From IMG/VR virus record IMGVR_UViG_3300025423_000009, positions 1-64,000 of that record: a DNA stretch of 64,000 nucleotides. The stretch is one strand, 5' to 3'. The notes under the pieces are model-generated. The model worked only from the letters and a program-made list of their open reading frames with translations, had not been told where the DNA came from and ran no database searches. The position numbers and the translations under genes were made by a program. The DNA is from a virus. Of the stretch, positions 38,693-46,041 are shown in pieces; positions within the stretch are counted from its first letter, which is position 1; every line of letters begins with the position of its first letter.

Positions 38693-39034
38693 TTATTTAC
38701 AAGGGGCAGATGAAGGATGTGACGGTGATTGATAATTCTCGATGCGACGAATCACGTCCTGACGATCGCAGCAGGTGGATATCGAGATCATATTTGGAAT
38801 AGTCTCATGAGCCTCATCGAGCGTATTTTCTGAATCTATACCCTTGAGCTTCTTAATGATTGGAGCCTTACTCTTGGCCAGACACCGTGCTACGGCGCGA
38901 GAAGCAGATACGGATTCAACGACATATTCCCGCTTGGCATAGTTAAACACGTCTCCGATTCGACGGCGAATCTGTCCCGGAGGAATGTCGGTCTGATCGA
39001 GCTCGATGTCATTATATGATATGTTATTTTTCAT
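38693..39034 (-). CDS. Hypothetical protein
   Basis: 113 residues, basic middle (QIRRRIGDVFNYAKREYVV) and two adjacent Cys near residue 88. Soluble. No recognised family or motif. Follows a small membrane protein gene. Confidence 0.45.
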   Translation of the reverse strand: MKNNISYNDIELDQTDIPPGQIRRRIGDVFNYAKREYVVESVSASRAVARCLAKSKAPIIKKLKGIDSENTLDEAHETIPNMISISTCCDRQDVIRRIENYQSPSHPSSAPCK

Positions 39035-39037
39035 AGA

Positions 39038-39181
39038 TTAGTCTGATTGATGATTATCCTGTGGTTCATTTCGAGTCGTATATGTGATGATCTTCCAGGC
39101 CATGAAAGCGAGTGGAAACCAAACGATCGCGATGATCGAAATCATGATACAGGCCAGAATGAATCGTACAAGTGCCTTCAT
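39038..39181 (-). CDS. Single-pass membrane miniprotein
   Basis: 47 residues: a hydrophobic segment LVRFILACIMISIIAIVW continuing to about residue 30, then a polar tail. Its ATG overlaps the exonuclease stop (ATGA), which supports it as real. Unknown function. Confidence 0.5.
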   Translation of the reverse strand: MKALVRFILACIMISIIAIVWFPLAFMAWKIITYTTRNEPQDNHQSD

Positions 39182-39777
39182 GCAATCGGAATCAAGTCTC
39201 GAAGGTATCGATACAGTTCGACGGTCTTACGAATGTCGTACGAGGCATCATGTGCCTGAGAGTCGTCCCATCCAAGTTCCGCGCACTTGCATACCGTATT
39301 CAGCTTAAAATTGGGCAGCGCCCCGCGAATCGACTGAACATACCATGCCGCGGCTTGCATGACACAGAGAGCCGGAACCCAGAACCACGAGCCAAAGAAC
39401 TCGTCGTTGTTCTTGCGAAAGAACTCGCGAACGAAGTCCGCATCGAACTGTGCGTTATATCCGACAAAGTGCATCTTATCGGCCTTGTCGAACTTATCAC
39501 AGTGACGACTCAGGAACTCGACGAATAGGCCATAAGCCTGCGTGGCCGACATCGGCCTGGCCATGAGTTCATCGAGAGTAACCTTGCCGAGCTTCAGGGC
39601 TTCTGGATCGGAGGCTAAGACAATGAACGGACAGAACTTCAGATCGATCTTCTCGAGCTCATTGAGATTCGAGTCCGTGATGATGGCGGACAGTTGATGG
39701 ATGTTGTGTGTCTTTCGATCGATGCCATTGGTCTCGACGTCGATGAAGCAGTATTTGTATTGAGGGCGATCTTTCAT
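39178..39777 (-). CDS. DnaQ-like 3'-5' exonuclease
   Basis: 199 residues from ATG 39777. The DEDDh motifs are visible: CFIDVETNG (D-x-E), FVGYNAQFDADFV, and HDASYDIRKTVELY (H-x4-D). The fold trims DNA or RNA from 3' ends. T4 DexA is a larger relative. It precedes tRNA-Gly on the minus strand. Confidence 0.75.
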   Translation of the reverse strand: MKDRPQYKYCFIDVETNGIDRKTHNIHQLSAIITDSNLNELEKIDLKFCPFIVLASDPEALKLGKVTLDELMARPMSATQAYGLFVEFLSRHCDKFDKADKMHFVGYNAQFDADFVREFFRKNNDEFFGSWFWVPALCVMQAAAWYVQSIRGALPNFKLNTVCKCAELGWDDSQAHDASYDIRKTVELYRYLRDLIPIA

Positions 39778-39784
39778 TGTAAAT

Positions 39785-39860
39785 TGGAGCATCGGATGGG
39801 ATTCGAACCCACGACCAGCACATTGGAAGTGTGCGACTCTACCAACTGAGTTACCGATGC
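39785..39860 (-). tRNA. tRNA-Gly (TCC)
   Basis: 76 bases: acceptor GCATCGG/CCGATGC, anticodon arm GCACA-CTTCCAA-TGTGC (anticodon TCC), T-arm GTGGG-TTCGAAT-CCCAT and encoded CCA. Confidence 0.92.
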
Positions 39861-39861
39861 G

Positions 39862-40209
39862 TTAGCGGCCAACATTGATTAGTTGAGGATTCTGCAAAAA
39901 GAACGAGCTTTCTGGCGTGACGATGGTGCATGACCTTTGAACCAGAGCATGCATCAGATCTTTGGCCAACTTCTCGGCCTCGCTGTCGATGTCCGCTGAA
40001 GTCTTTGGAAATCGCGGATAGTTGATCAGGCCAATGATGGCTCCGGCTTCTCGACCTCCGGTATAGACGTACTCGGTCGGCGTGACCGTGACACATGCAC
40101 CCTCAGCGCAATGATGCTGACAGAAGTGCTTGATCATAGTGATGTCTCCGGCGATGTAGATCTTAACCTCATAGCTCGCGGCCTCGGACGTAATTGAATT
40201 CGAATTCAT
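39862..40209 (-). CDS. Conserved small phage protein, unknown
   Basis: 115 residues. EVKIYIAGDITMIKHFCQHH ... ACVTVTPTEYVYTGGREAG ... GLINYPRFP is a pattern I know from many large phages without a defined role. Two Cys and a His pair near residue 31 might bind metal. Overlaps the next gene start by 4 bases. Confidence 0.55.
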   Translation of the reverse strand: MNSNSITSEAASYEVKIYIAGDITMIKHFCQHHCAEGACVTVTPTEYVYTGGREAGAIIGLINYPRFPKTSADIDSEAEKLAKDLMHALVQRSCTIVTPESSFFLQNPQLINVGR

Positions 40210-40415
40210 ACCTTGATTTCCTTTCCATCATGAACGTTCATAAGACACATGCGCTCATCGAGCATCGCGTCGATGCGTTCGGTCCATCGCTTCTTCAGTT
40301 CCGGAGTCTTGGCTTCGTCTCGTCCTTCCTTGAACATCGCGAGTATCTTGTCGACCTGCTCGATCATGTCGAGAATCTGCTTCTTGTCTTCAGGAGTGAG
40401 TTTGTATTTCATCAT
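40206..40415 (-). CDS. Small helical protein
   Basis: 69 residues from ATG 40415 (MMKYKLTPEDKKQILDMIEQ). A charged helical hairpin likely, ending MCLMNVHDGKEIKV. No known function. Coupled to the next gene by ATGA overlap. Confidence 0.5.
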   Translation of the reverse strand: MMKYKLTPEDKKQILDMIEQVDKILAMFKEGRDEAKTPELKKRWTERIDAMLDERMCLMNVHDGKEIKV

Positions 40416-40419
40416 ATAA

Positions 40420-40866
40420 TTAAGAATTGAATAGTCCCTGAGCCCAGGACTTCTTGGTATGTCCATTTGCGGCGGCCCAACGAACAAACAGCCCGAGCTC
40501 TCGTCCATAGGCTTCGATCTCGAGCGGATCGTCCCAGTAGTTTTCCGCAGGATCTTGATTTCGCATGTGTTCTCCAATCACAAACTGCTTGATGTGAACC
40601 GTCTCATGAGCAATTGATAATAGACTCAGCCTTGTATCAACGGATGGATCCACTCGAATCGTATACTCACCATGACCGACCAAATTGTCTGGAGTCACAT
40701 CCGCACATAGGCCTTCGCGCTTCATCAGACCTCGTTCGGCGATCACATTGATGATCGTCCTATGAGTCTGATCGGATGCCAGGTGATTCAGTGTATATTG
40801 AATCAAGGATGCGATCAGTTCAGCTTTCTGCTCTGAGAATGGCTGCTCAAAATATATTCGTGCCAT
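40420..40866 (-). CDS. HExxH-type metallopeptidase-like protein
   Basis: 148 residues from ATG 40866. LLSIAHETVHIKQF carries H-E-x2-H, the zinc peptidase motif, with a candidate third ligand in the acidic EIEAYGRELG helix about 35 residues on. Small proteins of this type are common in large phages. A peptidase activity is inferred from the motif only. Confidence 0.6.
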   Translation of the reverse strand: MARIYFEQPFSEQKAELIASLIQYTLNHLASDQTHRTIINVIAERGLMKREGLCADVTPDNLVGHGEYTIRVDPSVDTRLSLLSIAHETVHIKQFVIGEHMRNQDPAENYWDDPLEIEAYGRELGLFVRWAAANGHTKKSWAQGLFNS

Positions 40867-40870
40867 AGTA

Positions 40871-41137
40871 TTACTTATCGCTTGGATATGCGGCAATCAG
40901 CTTGCGAGCCTGAATCAAAACCTGCTCAAGCTCATCGAGGTCAAAGCTCAACTTTCCCTCGGAGTCTTCGAAACACTGAGTCAGAACGATGAACGGTCCG
41001 CCTGCCTCATCCTGAATACGAATCTTTGTCACGGAATGACCAAAGATCGGATTCTCACCGACACGATGTATCGAGACCTCGATCGGAGTGGTGACGAGGT
41101 ATTTCACGGATGGAATGTCTTTATTTTCAGTGCTCAT
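40871..41137 (-). CDS. Small hypothetical early protein
   Basis: 88 residues, beta-rich start (SVKYLVTTPIEVSIHRVGEN) and a C-terminal helix (LDELEQVLIQARKLIAAY). No recognised family. First gene after the early promoter at 41183-41210. Confidence 0.5.
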   Translation of the reverse strand: MSTENKDIPSVKYLVTTPIEVSIHRVGENPIFGHSVTKIRIQDEAGGPFIVLTQCFEDSEGKLSFDLDELEQVLIQARKLIAAYPSDK

Positions 41138-41182
41138 TGGTGTGAATTTTGAATTTGTTAAGGTTGTTTTTATTCTGAGATA

Positions 41183-41210
41183 ATTCTATCATGAAGACCT
41201 GAATTGTAAA
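41183..41210 (-). promoter_or_regulatory. Early promoter
   Basis: -35 TTTACA, 16-base spacer containing CTTCATGA, -10 TAGAAT on the minus strand, after a T-rich tract. Divergent from the HEG3 late promoter. Confidence 0.65.
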
Positions 41211-41251
41211 CAAAAAAGTGCAGGAGAATCTCTACTTGTATGAGTTTACGA

Positions 41252-41340
41252 TCTAATTGTGTGAAAATAATCATTTTTGCGTTCTAATTGTGTCAAAGAT
41301 GTCTTTTCAAGGGCTTGGAGAGATCTAATTGAATGAAACG
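41252..41340. repeat. Three short TCTAATTG repeats
   Basis: TCTAATTGTGTGAAA, TCTAATTGTGTCAAA and TCTAATTGAATGAAA occur near 41252, 41282 and 41323 in an AT-rich stretch between the early promoter and HEG3. A stem GCAAATC/GATTTGC follows at 41351-41376. The rest of 41138-41453 holds no other gene. Confidence 0.5.
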
Positions 41341-41375
41341 GATCGATCCTGCAAATCATTTGAAATTGAGATTTG

Positions 41376-41383
41376 CATAAATA
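41376..41383 (+). promoter_or_regulatory. Late promoter of homing endonuclease gene 3
   Basis: CATAAATA, identical to the HEG2 promoter core. The stem-loop starts 6 bases downstream. Confidence 0.6.
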
Positions 41384-41389
41384 AAAGAT

Positions 41390-41419
41390 GCTGGCCACGG
41401 TATGCAACTACCTGCCAGC
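41390..41419 (+). ncRNA. Conserved 5' stem-loop, copy 3
   Basis: Outer stem GCTGGC/GCCAGC, 5' CAC opposite 3' T, inner stem GGTA/TACC, 6-base loop. The start codon is 34 bases downstream. Confidence 0.7.
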
Positions 41420-41453
41420 TCTGCAGTTTAACAATTAACATAGCAACCACAGC

Positions 41454-42116
41454 ATGCATATTTATCGATATCCCTCCCGTGAACTTTTATGTTCACTTCC
41501 CAAACTCCCATTCTTTTATGTCATTCAACATCGCGTATCAGGCAAACTTTATGCCGGTTATAAAGGCAAAAAGCCTGATCTTGGAACGTTTATGACGAAT
41601 GATGGATATATGACCTCATCTGGATCAATCAAATACATTCTTAAAACAGAAGGAATTGACAGTTTTATTATTCGACGAATTCGACTATTTGATACTTATC
41701 AAGATGCATTTAATCATGAAATATCTTTTCTAAGTCGCATTGATGCCATGCATAATCTATCATTCTTTAATAAAACAAATGGCCATCCTGAATATACACA
41801 GACCGGCAGAATCACCTCTCTTCAGGCTCGAAATAAACTTTCAAAGGCCGCTAAAGGCAAAAAACAATCTCCTGAATGGATTGAGAAAAGAACGAAAAAG
41901 ATTCGCGGTATTAAGAGAACGCCTGAGCAAAATGAAAAGAATCGGCAGGCTAAATTGGGAACATTACATTCAGATGAAACCAAGCGTAAGATGTCGGAAT
42001 CACATAGAGGCGTTAAACGAGCTCCCCTCACTGAGGCTCATAGAAAAGCCATCAGTGAAGGGAATCGTAAGCGACAGGCTAATAAAATAAAAACTGCAGG
42101 GCAGCCAAGCCAATAA
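41454..42116 (+). CDS. Homing endonuclease, diverged GIY-YIG type with NUMOD3 repeats (HEG3)
   Basis: 220 residues. LPKLPFFYVIQHRVSGKLYA (residues 18-37) and FIIRRIRLFDTYQDAFNHE match HEG1 closely, with the possible catalytic Arg and Glu kept. Residues 120-205 hold NUMOD3 repeats (RNKLSKAAKGKKQSPEW, TKRKMSESHRGVKRAP). AT-rich. The last 38 bases overlap the 3' end of the convergent AAA+ gene, so insertion probably replaced the original end of that gene. Confidence 0.78.
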   Translation: MHIYRYPSRELLCSLPKLPFFYVIQHRVSGKLYAGYKGKKPDLGTFMTNDGYMTSSGSIKYILKTEGIDSFIIRRIRLFDTYQDAFNHEISFLSRIDAMHNLSFFNKTNGHPEYTQTGRITSLQARNKLSKAAKGKKQSPEWIEKRTKKIRGIKRTPEQNEKNRQAKLGTLHSDETKRKMSESHRGVKRAPLTEAHRKAISEGNRKRQANKIKTAGQPSQ

Positions 42117-43653
42117 AGAATGTCCAAGCGGCGTAAGTCGAAATAAGACGTACTAGTTCATCATCTTTCAGATTAGCACCGCCTGCAGAATACATATTCA
42201 ATCCACGCTGAAGCTTACGAAGGTTGGCCGTCTGCTTAGACTTACCTTCTTTAAGCACCTTGATCACTCTGAGACGTTCTTCATGAGACAATGAAAGACC
42301 GGACTGAAGCGGAATTTTATTACAGATCTGTTCCATGAACTCGAAAACCTCTTCATCACTGGGATTGATATCCACCAAAAAAGCTCTTGTTCTGATTGCT
42401 CCGTCTGGATCGAGCTTGTCCATGTTCAGGTTCGAGATGAAGATGACCTTGCCCGTGAACTCGAAGTATCGAGGAATCTCACCGGCATCCAGAATCTCTT
42501 CGTCCGAACGGTCGTCGTCCGGATCGACAACATTTGATCCGCGTTTATTCCACACCAGCTTACGAATCTTCTTGGTATCAGTCGCCGCCTTCAGAATGTT
42601 ACGCGCTTCCTGATCCTTCAGCGCGTCATCGGAATCATCGAAGAGAATCACGCCATCCTTGTAGCGAAAGAGCAGAGTGTACAGACCGGCAGGAGAAGCC
42701 GTACCCGTGTTCTTGAAATAACCGTCGCCGTCCTTGAGGCCGAGTTCATGCAGCACTTCCTCGACCGTATGAGTCTTACCAACGCCACCGCGACCGGCAA
42801 TGAAGAGAGCATTCGACGAACCTCCGATCGTCATTTTGATCAAATGGCGCAGATCGGAAAGCTGAGTCTTATATGGTAAGCGCTCGATCAGCTTCTCGGT
42901 CTTGGAATCCGTGGAGTATTGCTCATCGGAAGATCCTCGCGATACGGAGGCACCGGTGCATCCGATTCCGGCCAAGACTTTGGACTTGGCAATGATCAAT
43001 TCACGCACGTCTTCGGCCGTTCCTGCCCATGCAAATGACTGCCCCTTCTTGACGATCAGATTGGGAAATTCCTTGATCAAAGCCGCAAAGATAAGCTCAC
43101 CGGTCTTACGATACTGATCGTAGATCGATCCGGGACCATACTTCTTCAAGTTATTGTCCTTGATCATGGCCACGATGCCGTCATAGGCCGTCTCGGGATG
43201 AACGGACTCGAGGATCAGGCCAGAAGCGACTTTCATGTCCAGCGACTCGTTCAGATCCACCTTGGTCGGAGGAGTGAGAAAGTGACCGGACTTGGTGTCA
43301 CCGGTCAGCACGTCGGCGATGATCGGAAGAGTCTGTGCCAAAGAAAGATTCGAGTCGAACTTGATGTGATACGGCGTCTTGGAATCCAACCAGACGTCCG
43401 CGGACTCGACTCCGGTCAGGCCGATCGAGTTGGCCGCCGACCAATTGATGCGGATCGAGCGATTGCCATCCGGAATGAAGAAACGAATGCCATATCCATG
43501 ACCAGCCACTTCGCTCTTAAACTCTTCTGCTTCAGGAAAATGAAAGAGCTCGGCCTCGAGCTTGCGATGCAGGTACGACTTGATCAGCACGGCCGCCTTG
43601 TGTAGGCCAGCCGGTGAGATGCCTTCAGAGAGGTAGTTTTTGAATGATTTCAT
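42079..43653 (-). CDS. Capsid-targeted AAA+ ATPase
   Basis: 524 residues. MKSFKNYLSEG|ISPAG is almost the T4 targeting peptide pattern, with L-S-E-G at residue 11. Residues 12-270 include helical and beta domains and another LNESLDMKVAS stretch. A P-loop ATPase follows: Walker A in AGRGGVGKTHTVEEV, Walker B GVILFDDSDD and the sensor-like KVIFISNLNM. The C-terminal WTFFIGLAALQFLFY is hydrophobic and lies in the overlap with HEG3. A motor or remodelling protein packaged in the head would be unusual. Late promoter at 43666-43673. Confidence 0.65.
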   Translation of the reverse strand: MKSFKNYLSEGISPAGLHKAAVLIKSYLHRKLEAELFHFPEAEEFKSEVAGHGYGIRFFIPDGNRSIRINWSAANSIGLTGVESADVWLDSKTPYHIKFDSNLSLAQTLPIIADVLTGDTKSGHFLTPPTKVDLNESLDMKVASGLILESVHPETAYDGIVAMIKDNNLKKYGPGSIYDQYRKTGELIFAALIKEFPNLIVKKGQSFAWAGTAEDVRELIIAKSKVLAGIGCTGASVSRGSSDEQYSTDSKTEKLIERLPYKTQLSDLRHLIKMTIGGSSNALFIAGRGGVGKTHTVEEVLHELGLKDGDGYFKNTGTASPAGLYTLLFRYKDGVILFDDSDDALKDQEARNILKAATDTKKIRKLVWNKRGSNVVDPDDDRSDEEILDAGEIPRYFEFTGKVIFISNLNMDKLDPDGAIRTRAFLVDINPSDEEVFEFMEQICNKIPLQSGLSLSHEERLRVIKVLKEGKSKQTANLRKLQRGLNMYSAGGANLKDDELVRLISTYAAWTFFIGLAALQFLFY

Positions 43654-43665
43654 GTGTGCTGGCTG

Positions 43666-43673
43666 TATTTATA
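43666..43673 (-). promoter_or_regulatory. Late promoter of the AAA+ gene
   Basis: TATAAATA on the minus strand, 12 bases upstream of the ATG at 43653. Confidence 0.75.
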
Positions 43674-43684
43674 CGACGTTCGGA

Positions 43685-43783
43685 TTATATCCAGCGCCTG
43701 GCCTGCTCACGATCTTCTTCCGTAGTTTGCATGGCAATAAACAGATCGTCAAGCGTCATGTCCGTAACAATGATCTCGGTCAT
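43685..43783 (-). CDS. Very small acidic protein
   Basis: 32 residues (MTEIIVTDMTLDDLFIAMQT then TEEDREQARRWI), 2 bases after the secreted-protein gene. Codon use is like its neighbours. Unknown function. Confidence 0.4.
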   Translation of the reverse strand: MTEIIVTDMTLDDLFIAMQTTEEDREQARRWI

Positions 43784-43785
43784 GT

Positions 43786-44100
43786 TTAATACGCTACCCA
43801 TATACGAACGAAACGAGGTTCAAAGTGACCAGAATATTGATCGTCTATGACCCATACTTCCTGTCGTTCAGTTGCCCAATATCCAGTGCAGACTGGAGTT
43901 ACAACTATAGGAGCATATTGATAATATGGTCGAGAACAATATGGTCTCGGATAGCAATCGCTATTATAGCCTCCGCCGACATAGACTGGTGCCGGTGATG
44001 CTACGATGCCGATTGAGAAGTTAAAATGACTATGGGCTGAAGCCGATAGAGCCATTAAAAGAGAAGTTAAAATAAAGTACTTTTTCATATTCATATTCAT
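43786..44100 (-). CDS. Secreted protein with signal peptide
   Basis: 104 residues from ATG 44100 (MNMNMKKYFILT); ATG 44088 is also possible. A signal peptide (KKYFILTSLLMALSASAHS) is followed by a Tyr/Pro/Cys-rich mature part (YPRPYCSRPYYQYAPIVVTP) and YWATERQEVWV. It would reach the periplasm. It could act in lysis or superinfection exclusion, but nothing in the sequence decides. Late promoter directly upstream. Confidence 0.55.
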   Translation of the reverse strand: MNMNMKKYFILTSLLMALSASAHSHFNFSIGIVASPAPVYVGGGYNSDCYPRPYCSRPYYQYAPIVVTPVCTGYWATERQEVWVIDDQYSGHFEPRFVRIWVAY

Positions 44101-44107
44101 ATTTATA
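44100..44107 (-). promoter_or_regulatory. Late promoter of the secreted protein gene
   Basis: TATAAATA on the minus strand, touching the first ATG at 44100. ATG 44088 or 44094 would fit a transcript starting here. Confidence 0.55.
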
Positions 44108-44299
44108 TCAATCCCAAATTTCCACTCTTTCGAGAGCCGCGGCCGGATAGATTTGAACGGATCCATGTTCGGTCGAGGATTCGACGGCATATCCTTCCGG
44201 AGTCAGCGATGTTGAATAGGTTCCGACGACGATGCCTTTCCAGCATGATCCCTTGATTTTACGAACTGAATCGCCGAGTTTGAATTTTGGTTCTTGCAT
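44108..44299 (-). CDS. R67/DfrB-type dihydrofolate reductase-like protein
   Basis: 63 residues, ATG 44299. [17 protein letters not shown], then [10 protein letters not shown] and [14 protein letters not shown] match the R67 plasmid enzyme (DfrB, 78 residues) over the whole SH3-like barrel. With a constant offset of 18, Lys 14, Gln 49, Ile 50 and Tyr 51 correspond to the R67 active-site residues Lys 32, Gln 67, Ile 68 and Tyr 69. R67 works as a homotetramer with one pore and is insensitive to trimethoprim. T4 itself uses an unrelated DHFR (frd). The gene lies 4 bases downstream of gp41. Confidence 0.75.
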   Translation of the reverse strand: MQEPKFKLGDSVRKIKGSCWKGIVVGTYSTSLTPEGYAVESSTEHGSVQIYPAAALERVEIWD

Positions 44300-44303
44300 A
44301 GTT

Positions 44304-45698
44304 TTATACTTTGATGTTCGAGATTGATATGGCCTTGCGTCCCTTGTCCCAGGGCTTTGTTGTTTGAGATGTTGGACCGTCCGGCGTCGAGGATCCGATG
44401 ATGGTCTGACCCGAGTTGTTGACGTCATACAGTCGCATCTTGGATTTATCTACTCCGACAATGAAGCGCTTATTATTGGCCTTGTTATTGTATCGATTCT
44501 TGAGTTGCTTGATCAAGTATTGACCAAGCTTCTCGAGCTGCTCAGTCTCAGTCAACGAGAGCATGAAGTCCGCCGTGCCGGTCAGAGCGAATGAGTCCGC
44601 GATATCCGTCATCTCGGGATCAGATGAGTTCATGCCCATACGATTGACCTGCGTGGCCGTCCACAGAGGAACATTGAACTCGATGGCCAGACCACGAAGC
44701 TCCTCGGACACGGCCTTCACGAATGAATTTGTGTTCACGGCCGTCGACAGTCCCTTCACACGAGCCGACGAGCAGATGCCGATGTAGTCAACGAATATGA
44801 CTTCTGGAATGAAGTTTCTCTTCAATTTAAGCTCATTGAGGAGAGCTCGAAAGTGACCGGAATGTGCGGCCGCCGTAGGATACTCCTTGATGATCAGCTT
44901 GCCATGAGTCTTGGCCGCGATCTTTTTGACCTTGGACTCGAAGACATCGCGTGGTAACTCTTCTACCTGTTCCAGAGGAACGTCGAAAAGATTGGCATCG
45001 ATGCGTTCGGCGATGCGTTCTTCCGACATCTCGAGCGTGATGTAGAGCACATTCTTGCCCTGTGAGAGATATGATGCGGCCAGATGACAGAGTACCAAAC
45101 TTTTGCCCACATTCACACCAGCCATAACGATGTTCAGCGTCTTCTTGGGAACACCACCACGAGTGATCGCATTCAGCATCTCGATGTCGAATGGCATACG
45201 AGATTCCTTTTTGTGATAGTACTCGTATCGCTGAGGAGCATTCTCGACGTAGTCATGACCGACGTTGGTATCGAACGTGACCGACAATGCCTTCTGCAGA
45301 ATGTTGGGAATCATTCCCGGAGCCGTGTCCTTGCGTTTACCATCGATGATCGCGATCGATTCCATGACGGCCAGAAAGACCGCACGTTCCTGACACCACT
45401 TCTCGGTCTGATGAATCAGCCAATCGTGATCAACCTTCTCAGGTGTAATCAACTCTCGAATGACCTCGGCCGCATGATTTCGAGTCTCCAGCGATCCCTT
45501 GGTCGAAGATTCGAGCTCGATGGTCAATGCCGGAGAAGTCGGAATCTTGTTGTACTTGAGAATGAAGTCGAGGATGAGCTCGTAAGCCACTCGTTCTCCA
45601 CCCTCGAAGTACTCGGGCTTCACGTGAGGCATTGCCTTGCGACAGTATGCCTCATCGTTCACAAACGTCTTAAGAATCAGTCTCTGTAAGTTTTCCAT
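44304..45698 (-). CDS. 41: Replicative DNA helicase gp41
   Basis: 464 residues from ATG 45698 (T4 gp41 has 475). A DnaB-type 5'-3' helicase that unwinds DNA at the fork with primase. An N-terminal helical domain (about 1-150) is followed by the RecA-like core with Walker A in [16 protein letters not shown], Walker B VIFVDYIG, and the late motifs [11 protein letters not shown] and [18 protein letters not shown]. Gene order uvsX-40-41 is as in T4. Confidence 0.9.
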   Translation of the reverse strand: MENLQRLILKTFVNDEAYCRKAMPHVKPEYFEGGERVAYELILDFILKYNKIPTSPALTIELESSTKGSLETRNHAAEVIRELITPEKVDHDWLIHQTEKWCQERAVFLAVMESIAIIDGKRKDTAPGMIPNILQKALSVTFDTNVGHDYVENAPQRYEYYHKKESRMPFDIEMLNAITRGGVPKKTLNIVMAGVNVGKSLVLCHLAASYLSQGKNVLYITLEMSEERIAERIDANLFDVPLEQVEELPRDVFESKVKKIAAKTHGKLIIKEYPTAAAHSGHFRALLNELKLKRNFIPEVIFVDYIGICSSARVKGLSTAVNTNSFVKAVSEELRGLAIEFNVPLWTATQVNRMGMNSSDPEMTDIADSFALTGTADFMLSLTETEQLEKLGQYLIKQLKNRYNNKANNKRFIVGVDKSKMRLYDVNNSGQTIIGSSTPDGPTSQTTKPWDKGRKAISISNIKV

Positions 45699-46041
45699 TA
45701 TATTCTTTCTTGCCAATCTTCGATCCGGGACTCAGCAGAATCTCTCTAAGAATGTCGCCGGCATGTTGATGAAACTTCAAATCATTCATGAACTTAGTGT
45801 TATGAAGGATCGTGTAGTTGAACGATAGCTTGGCCACTCCAAGCTCGGGATCTTCAGTGACTCGTACCCAGTCGTAACTGTACACGGTTCCCTTGAAGGG
45901 TCCGGTCAGTAATTCTATCACGGCATTGGTGTCTTGTACAGTCTGAAAGAAACCAATGCGATAGTCGACGTCCTCAATCGGATTCGTCTTCAGCCCCAGA
46001 GCTCTTGCGAGTAGCAAGCATCTCTTTGTGGCCCATTGCAT
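45670..46041 (-). CDS. 40: gp40-like protein between uvsX and gp41
   Basis: About 124 residues from ATG 46041, but this start lies deep in uvsX. TTG 46017 or ATT 45978 (which gives EDVDYRIGFFQT directly) are alternatives. The body is beta-rich (AVIELLTGPFKGTVYSYDWV, KLSFNYTILHNTKF) with a polar helical end. T4 gene 40, in the same place, promotes head vertex assembly. The assignment rests on position; similarity was not tested. It overlaps gp41 by 29 bases. Confidence 0.5.
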   Translation of the reverse strand: MQWATKRCLLLARALGLKTNPIEDVDYRIGFFQTVQDTNAVIELLTGPFKGTVYSYDWVRVTEDPELGVAKLSFNYTILHNTKFMNDLKFHQHAGDILREILLSPGSKIGKKEYNGKLTETDS

